From the NCBI GenBank assembly GCA_963785585.1, contig CAWAVW010000001.1, positions 124,001 through 188,000 of the forward strand: a stretch of 64,000 bases of DNA, given 5' to 3'. A program made the position numbers and the translations under genes. The notes below the pieces were generated by a model. The model was given only the letters and a program-made list of their open reading frames with translations. It made no database searches and was not told the DNA's origin. The stretch comes from Palsa-295 sp963785585 (GTDB taxonomy: Bacteria; Acidobacteriota; Terriglobia; Acidiferrales; UBA7541). Shown piece after piece: positions 1-6,909 of the stretch; the stretch's first letter is position 1, and every line of letters begins with the position of its first letter.

Positions 1-2
1 CC

Positions 3-899
3 AACGTGTTGATGGTCGCTCCGCGCGAAACCAGCATTTTCCTTCCCAATCTGCAGGACATGGGCCAGCTCGGCGCCAACATCGTTTGGGTGAAGGCCGG
101 CGATAAGGAATATTTCTTAGATCCCGCCTCGGCCGCCTATCCTTTCGGCGTGCTGCCGTGGTACGAAACGGATACACGCGGTCTTCGCGTCAGCGGAAAG
201 ACGGCGGACATCGTTACCGTGCCCGCTTCCGCACCGTCGGATTCCGCGCTCGTGCGCCACGTCGAAGTTACCCTCGACGAGGAAGGCTCGGCCGCCGGCA
301 CTGTCGCGGTGGACTTCAAAGGAATGGAAGGCGCCGCGACCCGCGAGCAGTTCCGAAAATCTGACGAAAACGGCCGAAAAAAAGAACTCGAAGATAAAAT
401 CCACGGCTGGCTTCCGAACGGCGCCTCCTTCGAGATAACCAAGATCGACAACTGGGATAAGAACTCCGAGCCTCTTCACATCGAGGGCACGCTGAAAATG
501 GCCGACCTCGGCAGCGCTGTGGGCCATCGCATGATTGTTCCGGCCACCATTTTCCAGTCCGACGTTCCCCGCGCGTTCGATTCCGCCACGCGCAAGAACG
601 CGATCTACTTCCGCTGCCCGTTTATCGAAACGGATTCGATTCACTACACAGCCCCGGCCGGATTCAAAATCGGCACGCTGCCTCCGGCCAAGGAAATCAA
701 GTCGTCGCCGGTCGTCGGTTACTCCATCGCCGTCGCGCAGCAGGGCGACGCGCTCGAAGTAAAGCGCGAGTTCATGGTCAACGGCATCATTTTCGACGTG
801 AAGTACTACGGCGCGCTTCGCGCCTTTTTCAATACCGTGAAATCCGATGACCAAACGCAACTCGTGCTGCAACGCGCCGAATCGGCCAAAAATAATTAG
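3..899 (+). CDS. DUF3857-type protein, C-terminal part (5' end outside window)
   Basis: The reading frame is open to the left edge, so the N-terminus and any transglutaminase core lie outside the window. The visible 298 residues are beta-rich and soluble. They match the C-terminal half of proteins with a DUF3857 domain followed by a transglutaminase core, as in the next gene, which starts 2 bases after this stop. A Phe-Asp-Pro-like element near the start (YFLDPASAAYPFG) resembles the Asp part of the transglutaminase triad. Members are usually exported and of unknown function in Acidobacteriota and Bacteroidetes. The tandem arrangement suggests a duplicated pair transcribed together. The family call rests on similarity of layout to the neighbour and is moderately sure; the substrate is unknown. 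Confidence 0.6.
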   Translation, partial: NVLMVAPRETSIFLPNLQDMGQLGANIVWVKAGDKEYFLDPASAAYPFGVLPWYETDTRGLRVSGKTADIVTVPASAPSDSALVRHVEVTLDEEGSAAGTVAVDFKGMEGAATREQFRKSDENGRKKELEDKIHGWLPNGASFEITKIDNWDKNSEPLHIEGTLKMADLGSAVGHRMIVPATIFQSDVPRAFDSATRKNAIYFRCPFIETDSIHYTAPAGFKIGTLPPAKEIKSSPVVGYSIAVAQQGDALEVKREFMVNGIIFDVKYYGALRAFFNTVKSDDQTQLVLQRAESAKNN

Positions 900-900
900 C

Positions 901-2892
901 ATGCGAATCCACTCCCTCTCGCGGCTCGCCTGTCTTTCAGCGCTTTTATGCGCCCTCGCAGCCTGCGGAGCTTTCGCGCCCGGCGCCCGAGCCGATTCCG
1001 CTCCCGACTGGATGCACGCCGCCTCGCATGACGCGCTACCCGAATACTCAAAGGACGCTGTCGCCGTTACCCTTTTCGAAGACGAACAGATCACGGTGAA
1101 AGACAACGGCGACATCGAACGCCACTACCGTGTGGTTTACAAGCTGCTCCGGCCCGAATCCCGCCGCGAATACGAGATGGCCGCCGCGCACTTCGACAAC
1201 GACACCAAAATCTCGTTCTTCAAGGCATGGACGATCACCGCAGACGGCAAAGAGTTCGAGTTGAAGGAAAAAGACGCGCTGGAAACCAACGTCTCCTCCT
1301 TCGAAGTCTTCAGCGACCGCAAAATGAAAATCCTCCGTTATATCGCGGCGGAGCCCGGCAATTTCGTAGGCTACGAAATCATCCAAAAAGTGCGCCCGCA
1401 GATCTTTGACGTGTTTTGGAATTTTCAAGACACCATTCCCGTTCGCAAATCCCGCTTCTCGATTCAGCTTCCGCCAGGCTGGGATTACAAAACACTGTGG
1501 GGCAATCACCCGGAAGTGCAGCCACAAAACGCCGGGCCCAACGCCTATTCGTGGGAAGTTACCGACGTACCCATGATCGAAGTCGAGCCCGAAATGCCGC
1601 CCTGGCCTGTCGTCGCGGGCCACATGATCGTCAAACTCTATCCCCGCGATCCCGCGCTCCGTCCGAAAACCACCGGCTCGTGGAACGATATCGGCATCTG
1701 GTACGAAGGGCTGCTTTCCTCGCGCCGCGTGGCCACACCCGAAATCAAGCAAAAGGTCGCCGAACTGACCGCCGGCCTCACCGATCCTCTGGCGAAAATC
1801 AAGGCACTCGCCGCTTTCGCGCAGCGCGACATTCGCTACGCCGCCATCGAAATCGGCATCGGAGGATATCAACCGCATTCCGCCGGCGACGTCCTCGCTC
1901 ATCACTACGGCGACTGCAAAGACAAAGCCACGCTTCTGAACACCATGCTTGCGGAAATCGGCGTCGAGTCCTACAACGTGCTGATCGACACGGAACGCGG
2001 CTTCGTCCGGCCCGATTTTCCTCTCACCCGCTTCAACCACTCGATCGTGGCCATCAAGCTGCCCGATGGCGTTCCGACCGGCCTGTTCCAGGCCTTGGTC
2101 AATGATCCCAAACTCGGCCAGCTTTTATTCTTCGACCCCACCAGCGAATACACGCCGCTGGGAGCGATTCCTCCGTACGAACAGACCAGTTACGCACTGG
2201 TGGTCACGCCCACGGCGAGTGTGTTGATTCAGGTTCCTCTCGCTCCTGCTTCGACCAACCGCCTGCTGCGTTCAGGAACACTTGCCTTATCCACCGACGG
2301 CAACCTGGCGGGCAGTGTCCGCGAGATTCGCTGGGGCACTCCGGCGACGGATACCCGCATGCGTTACCTGAGCACGGCGCCGAACGAACGAGGAAAAATC
2401 GTTGAGGAGTTTCTGAGCAACTCGCTGTCGAACGTCTCGCTGAAAGACTCGAGCATCGTGAACCTGGAAAAGTACGATGACAGCCTGGTGGTCGATTACC
2501 GGTTTGCCGCCGTTTCCTACGCGAAATCCGCGGGAGACTTGCTCATCGTCCGGCCGCGGGTGCTCGGCAACAAGGGCGTAAACCTCAGCGACAAACAGAG
2601 GAAATATCCGATCGAATTCCCGGAAGCCACACGGCAGGACGATCTTTTTGACATCACTCTTCCGGCCGGCTACGTGGTGGACGAATTGCCCGAACCGGTT
2701 TCCGCTTCCTGCCCGTGGGGAACGTACAAGAGCGAAGTCCACGTGAAAGACAACGTGCTTCATTACAAGCGCAGCTACGAAATCACCGCCGTCGATGTTC
2801 CTACGGAAAAGCTCGACGAAGTCCGCGAGTTCCTGCGCGCCATTTATGCCGACGAAAAATCCAGCGCCGTCCTTCGCAAAGCCGTACCCTAG
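901..2892 (+). CDS. Secreted DUF3857 / transglutaminase-like domain protein
   Basis: This is a 663-residue exported protein. An upstream in-frame start would sit inside the previous gene; the ATG at 901 gives an arginine-containing n-region, a hydrophobic stretch and LAAC, a possible lipobox, so it may be a lipoprotein. Residues about 50-250 form the DUF3857 beta domain. The transglutaminase core carries Cys339 in YGDCKDKATLL, His380 in RFNHSIVAI and Asp412 in FFDPTSEYTPLG, which is a complete Cys-His-Asp triad. A C-terminal beta domain follows. It lies 1 base after the preceding homologous gene, so the two are probably co-transcribed. The family often sits in cell-envelope contexts as a putative peptidase or crosslinker; the real substrate is unknown. 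Confidence 0.85.
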   Translation: MRIHSLSRLACLSALLCALAACGAFAPGARADSAPDWMHAASHDALPEYSKDAVAVTLFEDEQITVKDNGDIERHYRVVYKLLRPESRREYEMAAAHFDNDTKISFFKAWTITADGKEFELKEKDALETNVSSFEVFSDRKMKILRYIAAEPGNFVGYEIIQKVRPQIFDVFWNFQDTIPVRKSRFSIQLPPGWDYKTLWGNHPEVQPQNAGPNAYSWEVTDVPMIEVEPEMPPWPVVAGHMIVKLYPRDPALRPKTTGSWNDIGIWYEGLLSSRRVATPEIKQKVAELTAGLTDPLAKIKALAAFAQRDIRYAAIEIGIGGYQPHSAGDVLAHHYGDCKDKATLLNTMLAEIGVESYNVLIDTERGFVRPDFPLTRFNHSIVAIKLPDGVPTGLFQALVNDPKLGQLLFFDPTSEYTPLGAIPPYEQTSYALVVTPTASVLIQVPLAPASTNRLLRSGTLALSTDGNLAGSVREIRWGTPATDTRMRYLSTAPNERGKIVEEFLSNSLSNVSLKDSSIVNLEKYDDSLVVDYRFAAVSYAKSAGDLLIVRPRVLGNKGVNLSDKQRKYPIEFPEATRQDDLFDITLPAGYVVDELPEPVSASCPWGTYKSEVHVKDNVLHYKRSYEITAVDVPTEKLDEVREFLRAIYADEKSSAVLRKAVP

Positions 2893-2925
2893 AGCTTCGC
2901 CGCATTCGCGACGAGGTGGCTCACC

Positions 2926-3585
2926 ATGAAAGTCGTTCTGTTTGGCGCAACGGGAATGGTCGGTCAGGGCGTGCTGCTGGAGTGTTTGCGCGATCCGGAC
3001 GTGACGCAGATCGTGTCGGTGGTGCGAGCGCCGTCTGGACGTAGTGATCCGAAGCTGCGTGAAATTGTTCATGGCGATTTTCAGGATTTCTCCGCGATTG
3101 CCACAGAACTGACCGGATTCGACGCGTGTTTTTTTTGCTTGGGCATTGCTTCGTCGGGAATGTCCGAAGAGGCGTATTCGAAAATCACGTACGGCATTGC
3201 TGTTGCTGCCGCTCGCGTGCTGGTGAGGCAAAATCCGGAGATGAGTTTTGTTTTTGTATCCGGTGCCGGAGCCGACCCGACGGAAAAAGGGCGCGTGATG
3301 TGGGCTCGTGTGAAGGGCCGGGCGGAAAATGCGATTCTTGGGATGGGATTTCGCGCGGCGTACATTTTTCGTCCGGGATTTATCCGTCCGCTGGATGGAA
3401 TTCAGTCGAAAACCAAGCTCTATCGCCTGCTGTATGTTGTGCTTTCGCCCATCGTTCCGATTCTGCAGCGCCTGATGCCGAAGCAAATCACGACCACGCG
3501 CCAAGTGGGGCGCGCGATGATTGCGGTGGCTAAGAACGGCTACCCGAAACCCATCCTCACGAACTCGGACTTCGCGAACTTTTAG
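2926..3585 (+). CDS. NAD(P)-binding Rossmann-fold (atypical SDR) protein
   Basis: This 219-residue protein begins with a Rossmann dinucleotide motif (VVLFGATGMVGQGVL, residues about 3-17) and has the layout of NAD(P)H-binding or NmrA-like atypical short-chain dehydrogenases. The region FVFVSGAGAD replaces the usual catalytic Ser strand, and no clear YxxxK pair is visible, so catalysis is uncertain. A membrane-interacting C-terminal stretch (LLYVVLSPIVPILQRLM) is typical of the YbjT/epimerase-like group. It follows the DUF3857 gene by 33 bases and may be read through from it. A perfect hairpin lies 20 bases past the stop. The fold call is firm; the substrate is unknown. Confidence 0.8.
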   Translation: MKVVLFGATGMVGQGVLLECLRDPDVTQIVSVVRAPSGRSDPKLREIVHGDFQDFSAIATELTGFDACFFCLGIASSGMSEEAYSKITYGIAVAAARVLVRQNPEMSFVFVSGAGADPTEKGRVMWARVKGRAENAILGMGFRAAYIFRPGFIRPLDGIQSKTKLYRLLYVVLSPIVPILQRLMPKQITTTRQVGRAMIAVAKNGYPKPILTNSDFANF

Positions 3586-3604
3586 GTTCGGCATCGATGC
3601 GCGC

Positions 3605-3638
3605 ATTTCTAATCGCAAAAGTAGTTGCGATTAGAAAT
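3605..3638. repeat. Perfect 14-bp inverted repeat (hairpin)
   Basis: Two 14-base arms (ATTTCTAATCGCAA and its exact complement) flank a 6-base loop AAGTAG. The hairpin lies 20 bases after the stop of the preceding gene. It has no T-run on either side, so it is a poor classical terminator, though it could protect an RNA 3' end. The inner arm AATCGCAA/TTGCGATT recurs in the palindrome at 27733-27770. Confidence 0.8.
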
Positions 3639-3726
3639 TGAATTGGCGTTTGTTTTCAGTGGTTTACGTTGGTTTCTAATATTGGGAAGGGCGTTTTGGG
3701 CGGCGGATCGGAAGTCAAAAGCATTG

Positions 3727-3770
3727 AACACAGAGGGCACAGAGGGAAGGCGCACAGAGTCCACGGAGAA
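3727..3770. repeat. 'CACAGAG' interspersed element
   Basis: Four near-copies of a CACAGAG/CACGGAG core occur within about 40 bases, spaced at multiples of roughly 9-12 bases. Similar 'ACACAGAGGGCACAGAGG' stretches are known as dispersed repeats in several phyla and give spurious ORFs of the NTEGTE / VPSVSSV type. The function is unknown. Confidence 0.5.
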
Positions 3771-4011
3771 GGCGAAAAGAACAGCGGAATTGCGTCGATG
3801 CGAGACGGGGTTTGTGAGGCGCGAGGGTGCGATTCCCGTTTTGGGAACTGAGTTGCAGCCAAGTTGTCGGGCAACCTGCATACTGCGGCCTCGCTGTGCG
3901 TCGTTTTGACGTACGACTGATGATAACATAGTAGTACCGGTATGTCAATATTATAAACAGATCGTCAAGAAATGGGAGAGTGCCGGTTACGGGACGCCGA
4001 GAGTCGCGGAA

Positions 4012-4080
4012 ACGGATGGCGGGCGTGAAGCCCGCCGCTACAAAGGCAAACGATGGCAAAAAAATCGACGAAGGAAGCGT
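4012..4080. repeat. 69-bp direct repeat, copy 1 (REP-like hairpin at 5' part)
   Basis: By manual alignment this matches 4262-4330 at 61 of 69 positions without gaps. It contains a perfect hairpin GGCGGGC-GTGAA-GCCCGCC, followed by a conserved tail with an A-run. The 'GGGCGTGAAGCCC' type of palindrome resembles REP elements of Acidobacteriota. Confidence 0.75.
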
Positions 4081-4152
4081 GGGGCGGCTGGGGTGGGAGT
4101 CTGGGTGGGTGTTTCAATGGCTCAACCTGCTCCCCATTGGAAATGGGGAGCA

Positions 4153-4189
4153 CACAGACGCGAGCGTCTGTGCCACGCGTCTGTGCCAC
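4153..4189. repeat. 9-bp palindrome plus 13-bp tandem duplication
   Basis: CACAGACGC-GA-GCGTCTGTG is a perfect hairpin (4153-4172). The segment GCGTCTGTGCCAC occurs twice back to back (4164-4176 and 4177-4189). It lies between the two 69-bp repeat copies. Confidence 0.75.
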
Positions 4190-4261
4190 GGCGGAGGCAA
4201 AGGCTGCCCGAACCTGAGAGACGGTTCGGCCGCTACAGAGGCGAAGTCAAAGGCAACGGCA

Positions 4262-4330
4262 ACGGCTGGCGGGCGTGAAGCCCAGCGCTACAAAGTCGAA
4301 CGATGGCAAAAAAGTTGACGAAGCAAGCGT
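4262..4330. repeat. 69-bp direct repeat, copy 2
   Basis: This is the second copy of the element at 4012-4080, 250 bases downstream in the same orientation. Its hairpin is damaged (GCCCAGC instead of GCCCGCC), while the tail is well kept. It ends 8 bases before the stop codon of the minus-strand YqeY-like gene. Confidence 0.75.
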
Positions 4331-4338
4331 CGGGCGGG

Positions 4339-4794
4339 CTAGGGCTTTGGAGTCAGGGTTTCGCGGACTTTGTCGCTTAGGGCTTTGCCGTCGATGGCTT
4401 TGCCTTCCAGCTTGGCGCGGGCGGCTTTTACTACGGCGCCCATTTGCTTCAGGGAGTCGGCACCGGTCTCGCTGACGGCATCGGCGATGGCGCGCTCCAT
4501 GTCTTCGTCACTGGGGGCGGCGGGCAGATACTGCTCGATGATGGTGATTTCCCTGGCTTCCTTGTCGGCGAGATCCTTGCGGCCGCCCTGGATGAACTGC
4601 TCGATGGATTCCTTGCGCTGCTTGACGAGGGTTTGCAGGATTTGCAGAGATTCGAGGTCGTCGAGCGGCCGCATCTTATCGATTTCCTTGAGCTTGAGGG
4701 CGCTTTTGACCATGCGCAGCACGCTCAGGCGCAGCTCGTCTTTCTCCTTCATGGCGGCGGTTAGATCGGTCTGAATCCGTTCGAGATATCCCAT
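4339..4794 (-). CDS. GatB/YqeY domain-containing protein
   Basis: This 151-residue protein matches the stand-alone YqeY family in length and pattern: an N-terminal helical part (LERIQTDLTAAMKEKDELRLSVLRM), a central IEQFIQGGRKDLADKE segment and the QYLPA element. The C-terminal half resembles the tRNA-binding tail domain of GatB, hence the family name; a role in tRNA-dependent amidation or translation is suspected but not established. The start at 4794 is chosen over the longer frame because GAGGGA lies at good distance upstream and homologues begin at this Met. It is divergent from serA with about 90 bases between starts. Confidence 0.88.
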   Translation of the reverse strand: MGYLERIQTDLTAAMKEKDELRLSVLRMVKSALKLKEIDKMRPLDDLESLQILQTLVKQRKESIEQFIQGGRKDLADKEAREITIIEQYLPAAPSDEDMERAIADAVSETGADSLKQMGAVVKAARAKLEGKAIDGKALSDKVRETLTPKP

Positions 4795-4851
4795 TCGCTT
4801 CCCTCGCTTTCGCTCAAGAATAGCAGAGGTTTCGGGCATCCGGACGCGCAT

Positions 4852-4880
4852 TTGACAGGACCGGAGGCACCCGATAGGCT
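4852..4880 (+). promoter_or_regulatory. Possible serA promoter, near-leaderless
   Basis: TTGACA at 4852-4857 is followed after 17 bases by TAGGCT (4875-4880). Initiation about 7 bases further would fall on or just before the ATG at 4888, and no Shine-Dalgarno sequence sits at normal distance. The -35 is perfect and the -10 is weak. Confidence 0.45.
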
Positions 4881-4887
4881 TTATGGC

Positions 4888-6495
4888 ATGAAAATTCTAA
4901 TTGCAGACAAGATCAGCGACCGTGGCATTGCACTCCTAAAGAATACCGGCTGGGATGTGGTAATCCCCACCGCCGCGACTCTGGCGACCGATATCGCGGA
5001 TGCCGACGGATTGATTGTGCGCAGCGCGACCAAAGTGACTCCCGAACTGCTGGAAAAGGCCAAGAAACTGCGGGTGATTGGGCGCGCTGGCGTGGGCGTG
5101 GACAACGTGAATATGGACGCCGCAACCCGTCGCGGCGTGCTGGTGATGAACACCCCGGGCGGAAACGCAGTGAGCGTCGCGGAACATACGTTTGCGCTGC
5201 TGCTGGCGCTGGCGCGCGGGGTTCCCAGCTCGAACGCCGGAATTCACGCGGGGAAATGGGAGAAGTCTTCGTCGGGGATGGAGCTGCGCGGCAAGACGAT
5301 CGGGCTGGTCGGTTTTGGCCGGGTGGGAATGGAAGTGGCGCGGCGGGCGAAGGGCTTTGAGATGAAAGTGGTGGCATACGATCCGTATGTGACTCCGGCG
5401 GCGGCGAAGGAATTGGAAGTCGAGTTGATTCCGCTCGAGGATTTGCTGAAACGCGCGGACGTGATTTCGCTGCACACGGCGCTCAGCCCTGCGACCGAAA
5501 AGATCATCAGCGCGGCGGCAATCGCGCAGATGAAGAAGGGCGCGCGAATCATCAACTGCGCTCGCGGCGAATTGATCGATGAGACGCCGCTGGCGGAGGC
5601 GTTGAAGTCCGGCCAGATTGCGGGGGCGGGCCTCGATACGTTTGCCGTGGAGCCGCCGAAGAATTCGCCGCTGGTCGGGCTGCCGAATGTGGTGGCCACG
5701 CCGCACATTGCAGGTTCGACCGCTGAGGCGCAGGAAGAAATCGGCACGCTGATCGCGCAGCAGGTGAAGGACTATCTTTCCGACGGCTTGATCCGCAACG
5801 CGGTAAACATGCCGGCGCTGACGCCGGATCAATATAAGCGGCTCGGTCCTTATCTCGAGTTGGGCGACCGGATCGGATCATTTTTGGCGCAGGCTGCGGC
5901 GTCTCCCAGCTTCACGCACATTCGGATTCGCTATGCGGGCGAGCCGGCGGAAATTGGTTCGCACGTGGTGCGCAGCTCGGTGCTGATGGGGCTGATGAAT
6001 TCGTCGCTCGAAGAGCCGGCGAATCTGGTGAATGCGGCGCAGGAAGCGGCAACGCGCGGGCTGGTGGTGGAGGAAGTGACGCGGCGGCGCGAGCGCGGCT
6101 ACCCGAATACGCTGGAAGTTTCGGCGACCAGCGGCGGCACGGAAATGGTCGTCGAAGGAACGGTCGGGCAGGACGGATCGGCCCGGCTGCTGGCGATCGA
6201 CGGCATCGAGCTGGAGGCTCCCCTCGAAGGGACGCTGCTGATTACCCGAAACCGCGACGTGCCGGGCGTGATCGGAAAAATCGGCACGGCGCTCGGCAAC
6301 CTGGGCGTGAACATCGCGACGTTTGCGCTGGGCCGCAGCAAGCCGGAACAGGGCGCCGATGCGATCGCGCTCGTCCGGCTGGACGGCAAAGTGGACGCGA
6401 AGATCGTGGACAAGATTCGCGAGATTCCGTCGATTACCGATGCGCGGCTGGTGACGTTGCCGGAGACGGTGAAGGCGCAGTCGAAGGCGGTTTAA
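4888..6495 (+). CDS. serA: D-3-phosphoglycerate dehydrogenase
   Basis: This enzyme oxidises 3-phosphoglycerate to 3-phosphohydroxypyruvate with NAD+, the first step of serine synthesis. The 535-residue length fits the long form: substrate-binding and NAD domains (VGRAGVGVDNVN-like element near 75, GLVGFGRVGMEVA near 150, catalytic Arg in NCARGELIDE, Glu in the following segment and His in TPHIAGST), an intervening domain (about 315-450) and a C-terminal ACT domain (LLITRNRDVPGVIGKIG), a possible serine sensor. The ATG at 4888 is preferred over an upstream TTG because homologues start MKILIAD. No other serine gene is adjacent. Confidence 0.97.
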   Translation: MKILIADKISDRGIALLKNTGWDVVIPTAATLATDIADADGLIVRSATKVTPELLEKAKKLRVIGRAGVGVDNVNMDAATRRGVLVMNTPGGNAVSVAEHTFALLLALARGVPSSNAGIHAGKWEKSSSGMELRGKTIGLVGFGRVGMEVARRAKGFEMKVVAYDPYVTPAAAKELEVELIPLEDLLKRADVISLHTALSPATEKIISAAAIAQMKKGARIINCARGELIDETPLAEALKSGQIAGAGLDTFAVEPPKNSPLVGLPNVVATPHIAGSTAEAQEEIGTLIAQQVKDYLSDGLIRNAVNMPALTPDQYKRLGPYLELGDRIGSFLAQAAASPSFTHIRIRYAGEPAEIGSHVVRSSVLMGLMNSSLEEPANLVNAAQEAATRGLVVEEVTRRRERGYPNTLEVSATSGGTEMVVEGTVGQDGSARLLAIDGIELEAPLEGTLLITRNRDVPGVIGKIGTALGNLGVNIATFALGRSKPEQGADAIALVRLDGKVDAKIVDKIREIPSITDARLVTLPETVKAQSKAV

Positions 6496-6640
6496 GCGCC
6501 GTCGGGGCGACCGTTGACGGCGAGCGGACTCTGCGCGTTTGCGCGAAATTGCGGAATACGTCGTGACGCATCGCGGGCGAAGAGGTTGCGGATGTTGGCT
6601 GCGTAGCTTAAACTGTTGTTTCCCGTGTTCACTCCAAGTT

Positions 6641-6718
6641 CGGGGCGTAGCGCAGCCTGGCTAGCGCGCCTGGTTCGGGACCAGGAGGTCGAAGGTTCAA
6701 ATCCTTTCGCCCCGACCA
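6641..6718 (+). tRNA. tRNA-Pro (anticodon CGG), CCA encoded
   Basis: The sequence folds as a cloverleaf: acceptor CGGGGCG/CGCCCCG, D-arm GCGC/GCGC, anticodon stem CCTGG/CCAGG with loop TTCGGGA (anticodon CGG), a 5-base variable loop, T-arm with TTCAAAT, discriminator A and a genomic CCA. The anticodon reads CCG. It lies between serA and the kinase gene, and a 9-bp tandem repeat follows 19 bases later. Confidence 0.95.
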
Positions 6719-6737
6719 CTTCCCTTCGTGCGGTTTT

Positions 6738-6791
6738 TTCATCTGATTCATCTTATTTATCTCATTCATCTGATTCGTCTTACTCATCATA
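6738..6791. repeat. 9-bp tandem repeat, six imperfect copies
   Basis: Six successive 9-mers follow the pattern TTCATCTNA: TTCATCTGA, TTCATCTTA, TTTATCTCA, TTCATCTGA, TTCGTCTTA, CTCATCATA. They are AT-rich compared with the surroundings. The array starts 19 bases after the tRNA-Pro and precedes the kinase gene. Confidence 0.75.
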
Positions 6792-6909
6792 GAAACGTGG
6801 GCATCTCGTTTTGCTGCATGCAGTTCAGGCGGCATGGCGGGGTGTCTGGTTCGGCGTTGACTTGCGTTTCTGCGGCGGCCTAAGATGCAGACTTGAGCGG
6901 CCCCCACTC

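Larger units (their letters stand above)
3586..4338. other. Non-coding repeat-bearing intergenic region between convergent genes
   Basis: These 753 bases separate two convergent genes and hold no credible gene; the open frames here are short, overlap on both strands and have no family signal. The region contains a perfect long palindrome, a 'CACAGAG' element, a short AT-rich island (about 3905-3962), a palindrome with a 13-base tandem duplication, and two copies of a 69-base repeat. It looks like a landing site for small non-autonomous repeats. Confidence 0.7.

Noticed and set aside
2287..3618. 443-codon minus-strand open frame
   Set aside because: Opposite to the DUF3857 and Rossmann genes; no recognisable protein pattern.
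3609..4318. Short ORFs in the repeat-rich intergenic region
   Set aside because: They follow the repeats (VPSVPSVF/NTEGTEG type) and overlap on both strands; no real gene evidence.
6492..6907. Minus-strand ORFs over the tRNA-Pro region (LNLRPPGPEPGALARLRYAP type)
   Set aside because: They are antisense translations of the tRNA and the 9-bp repeat; this is a well-known spurious protein type.
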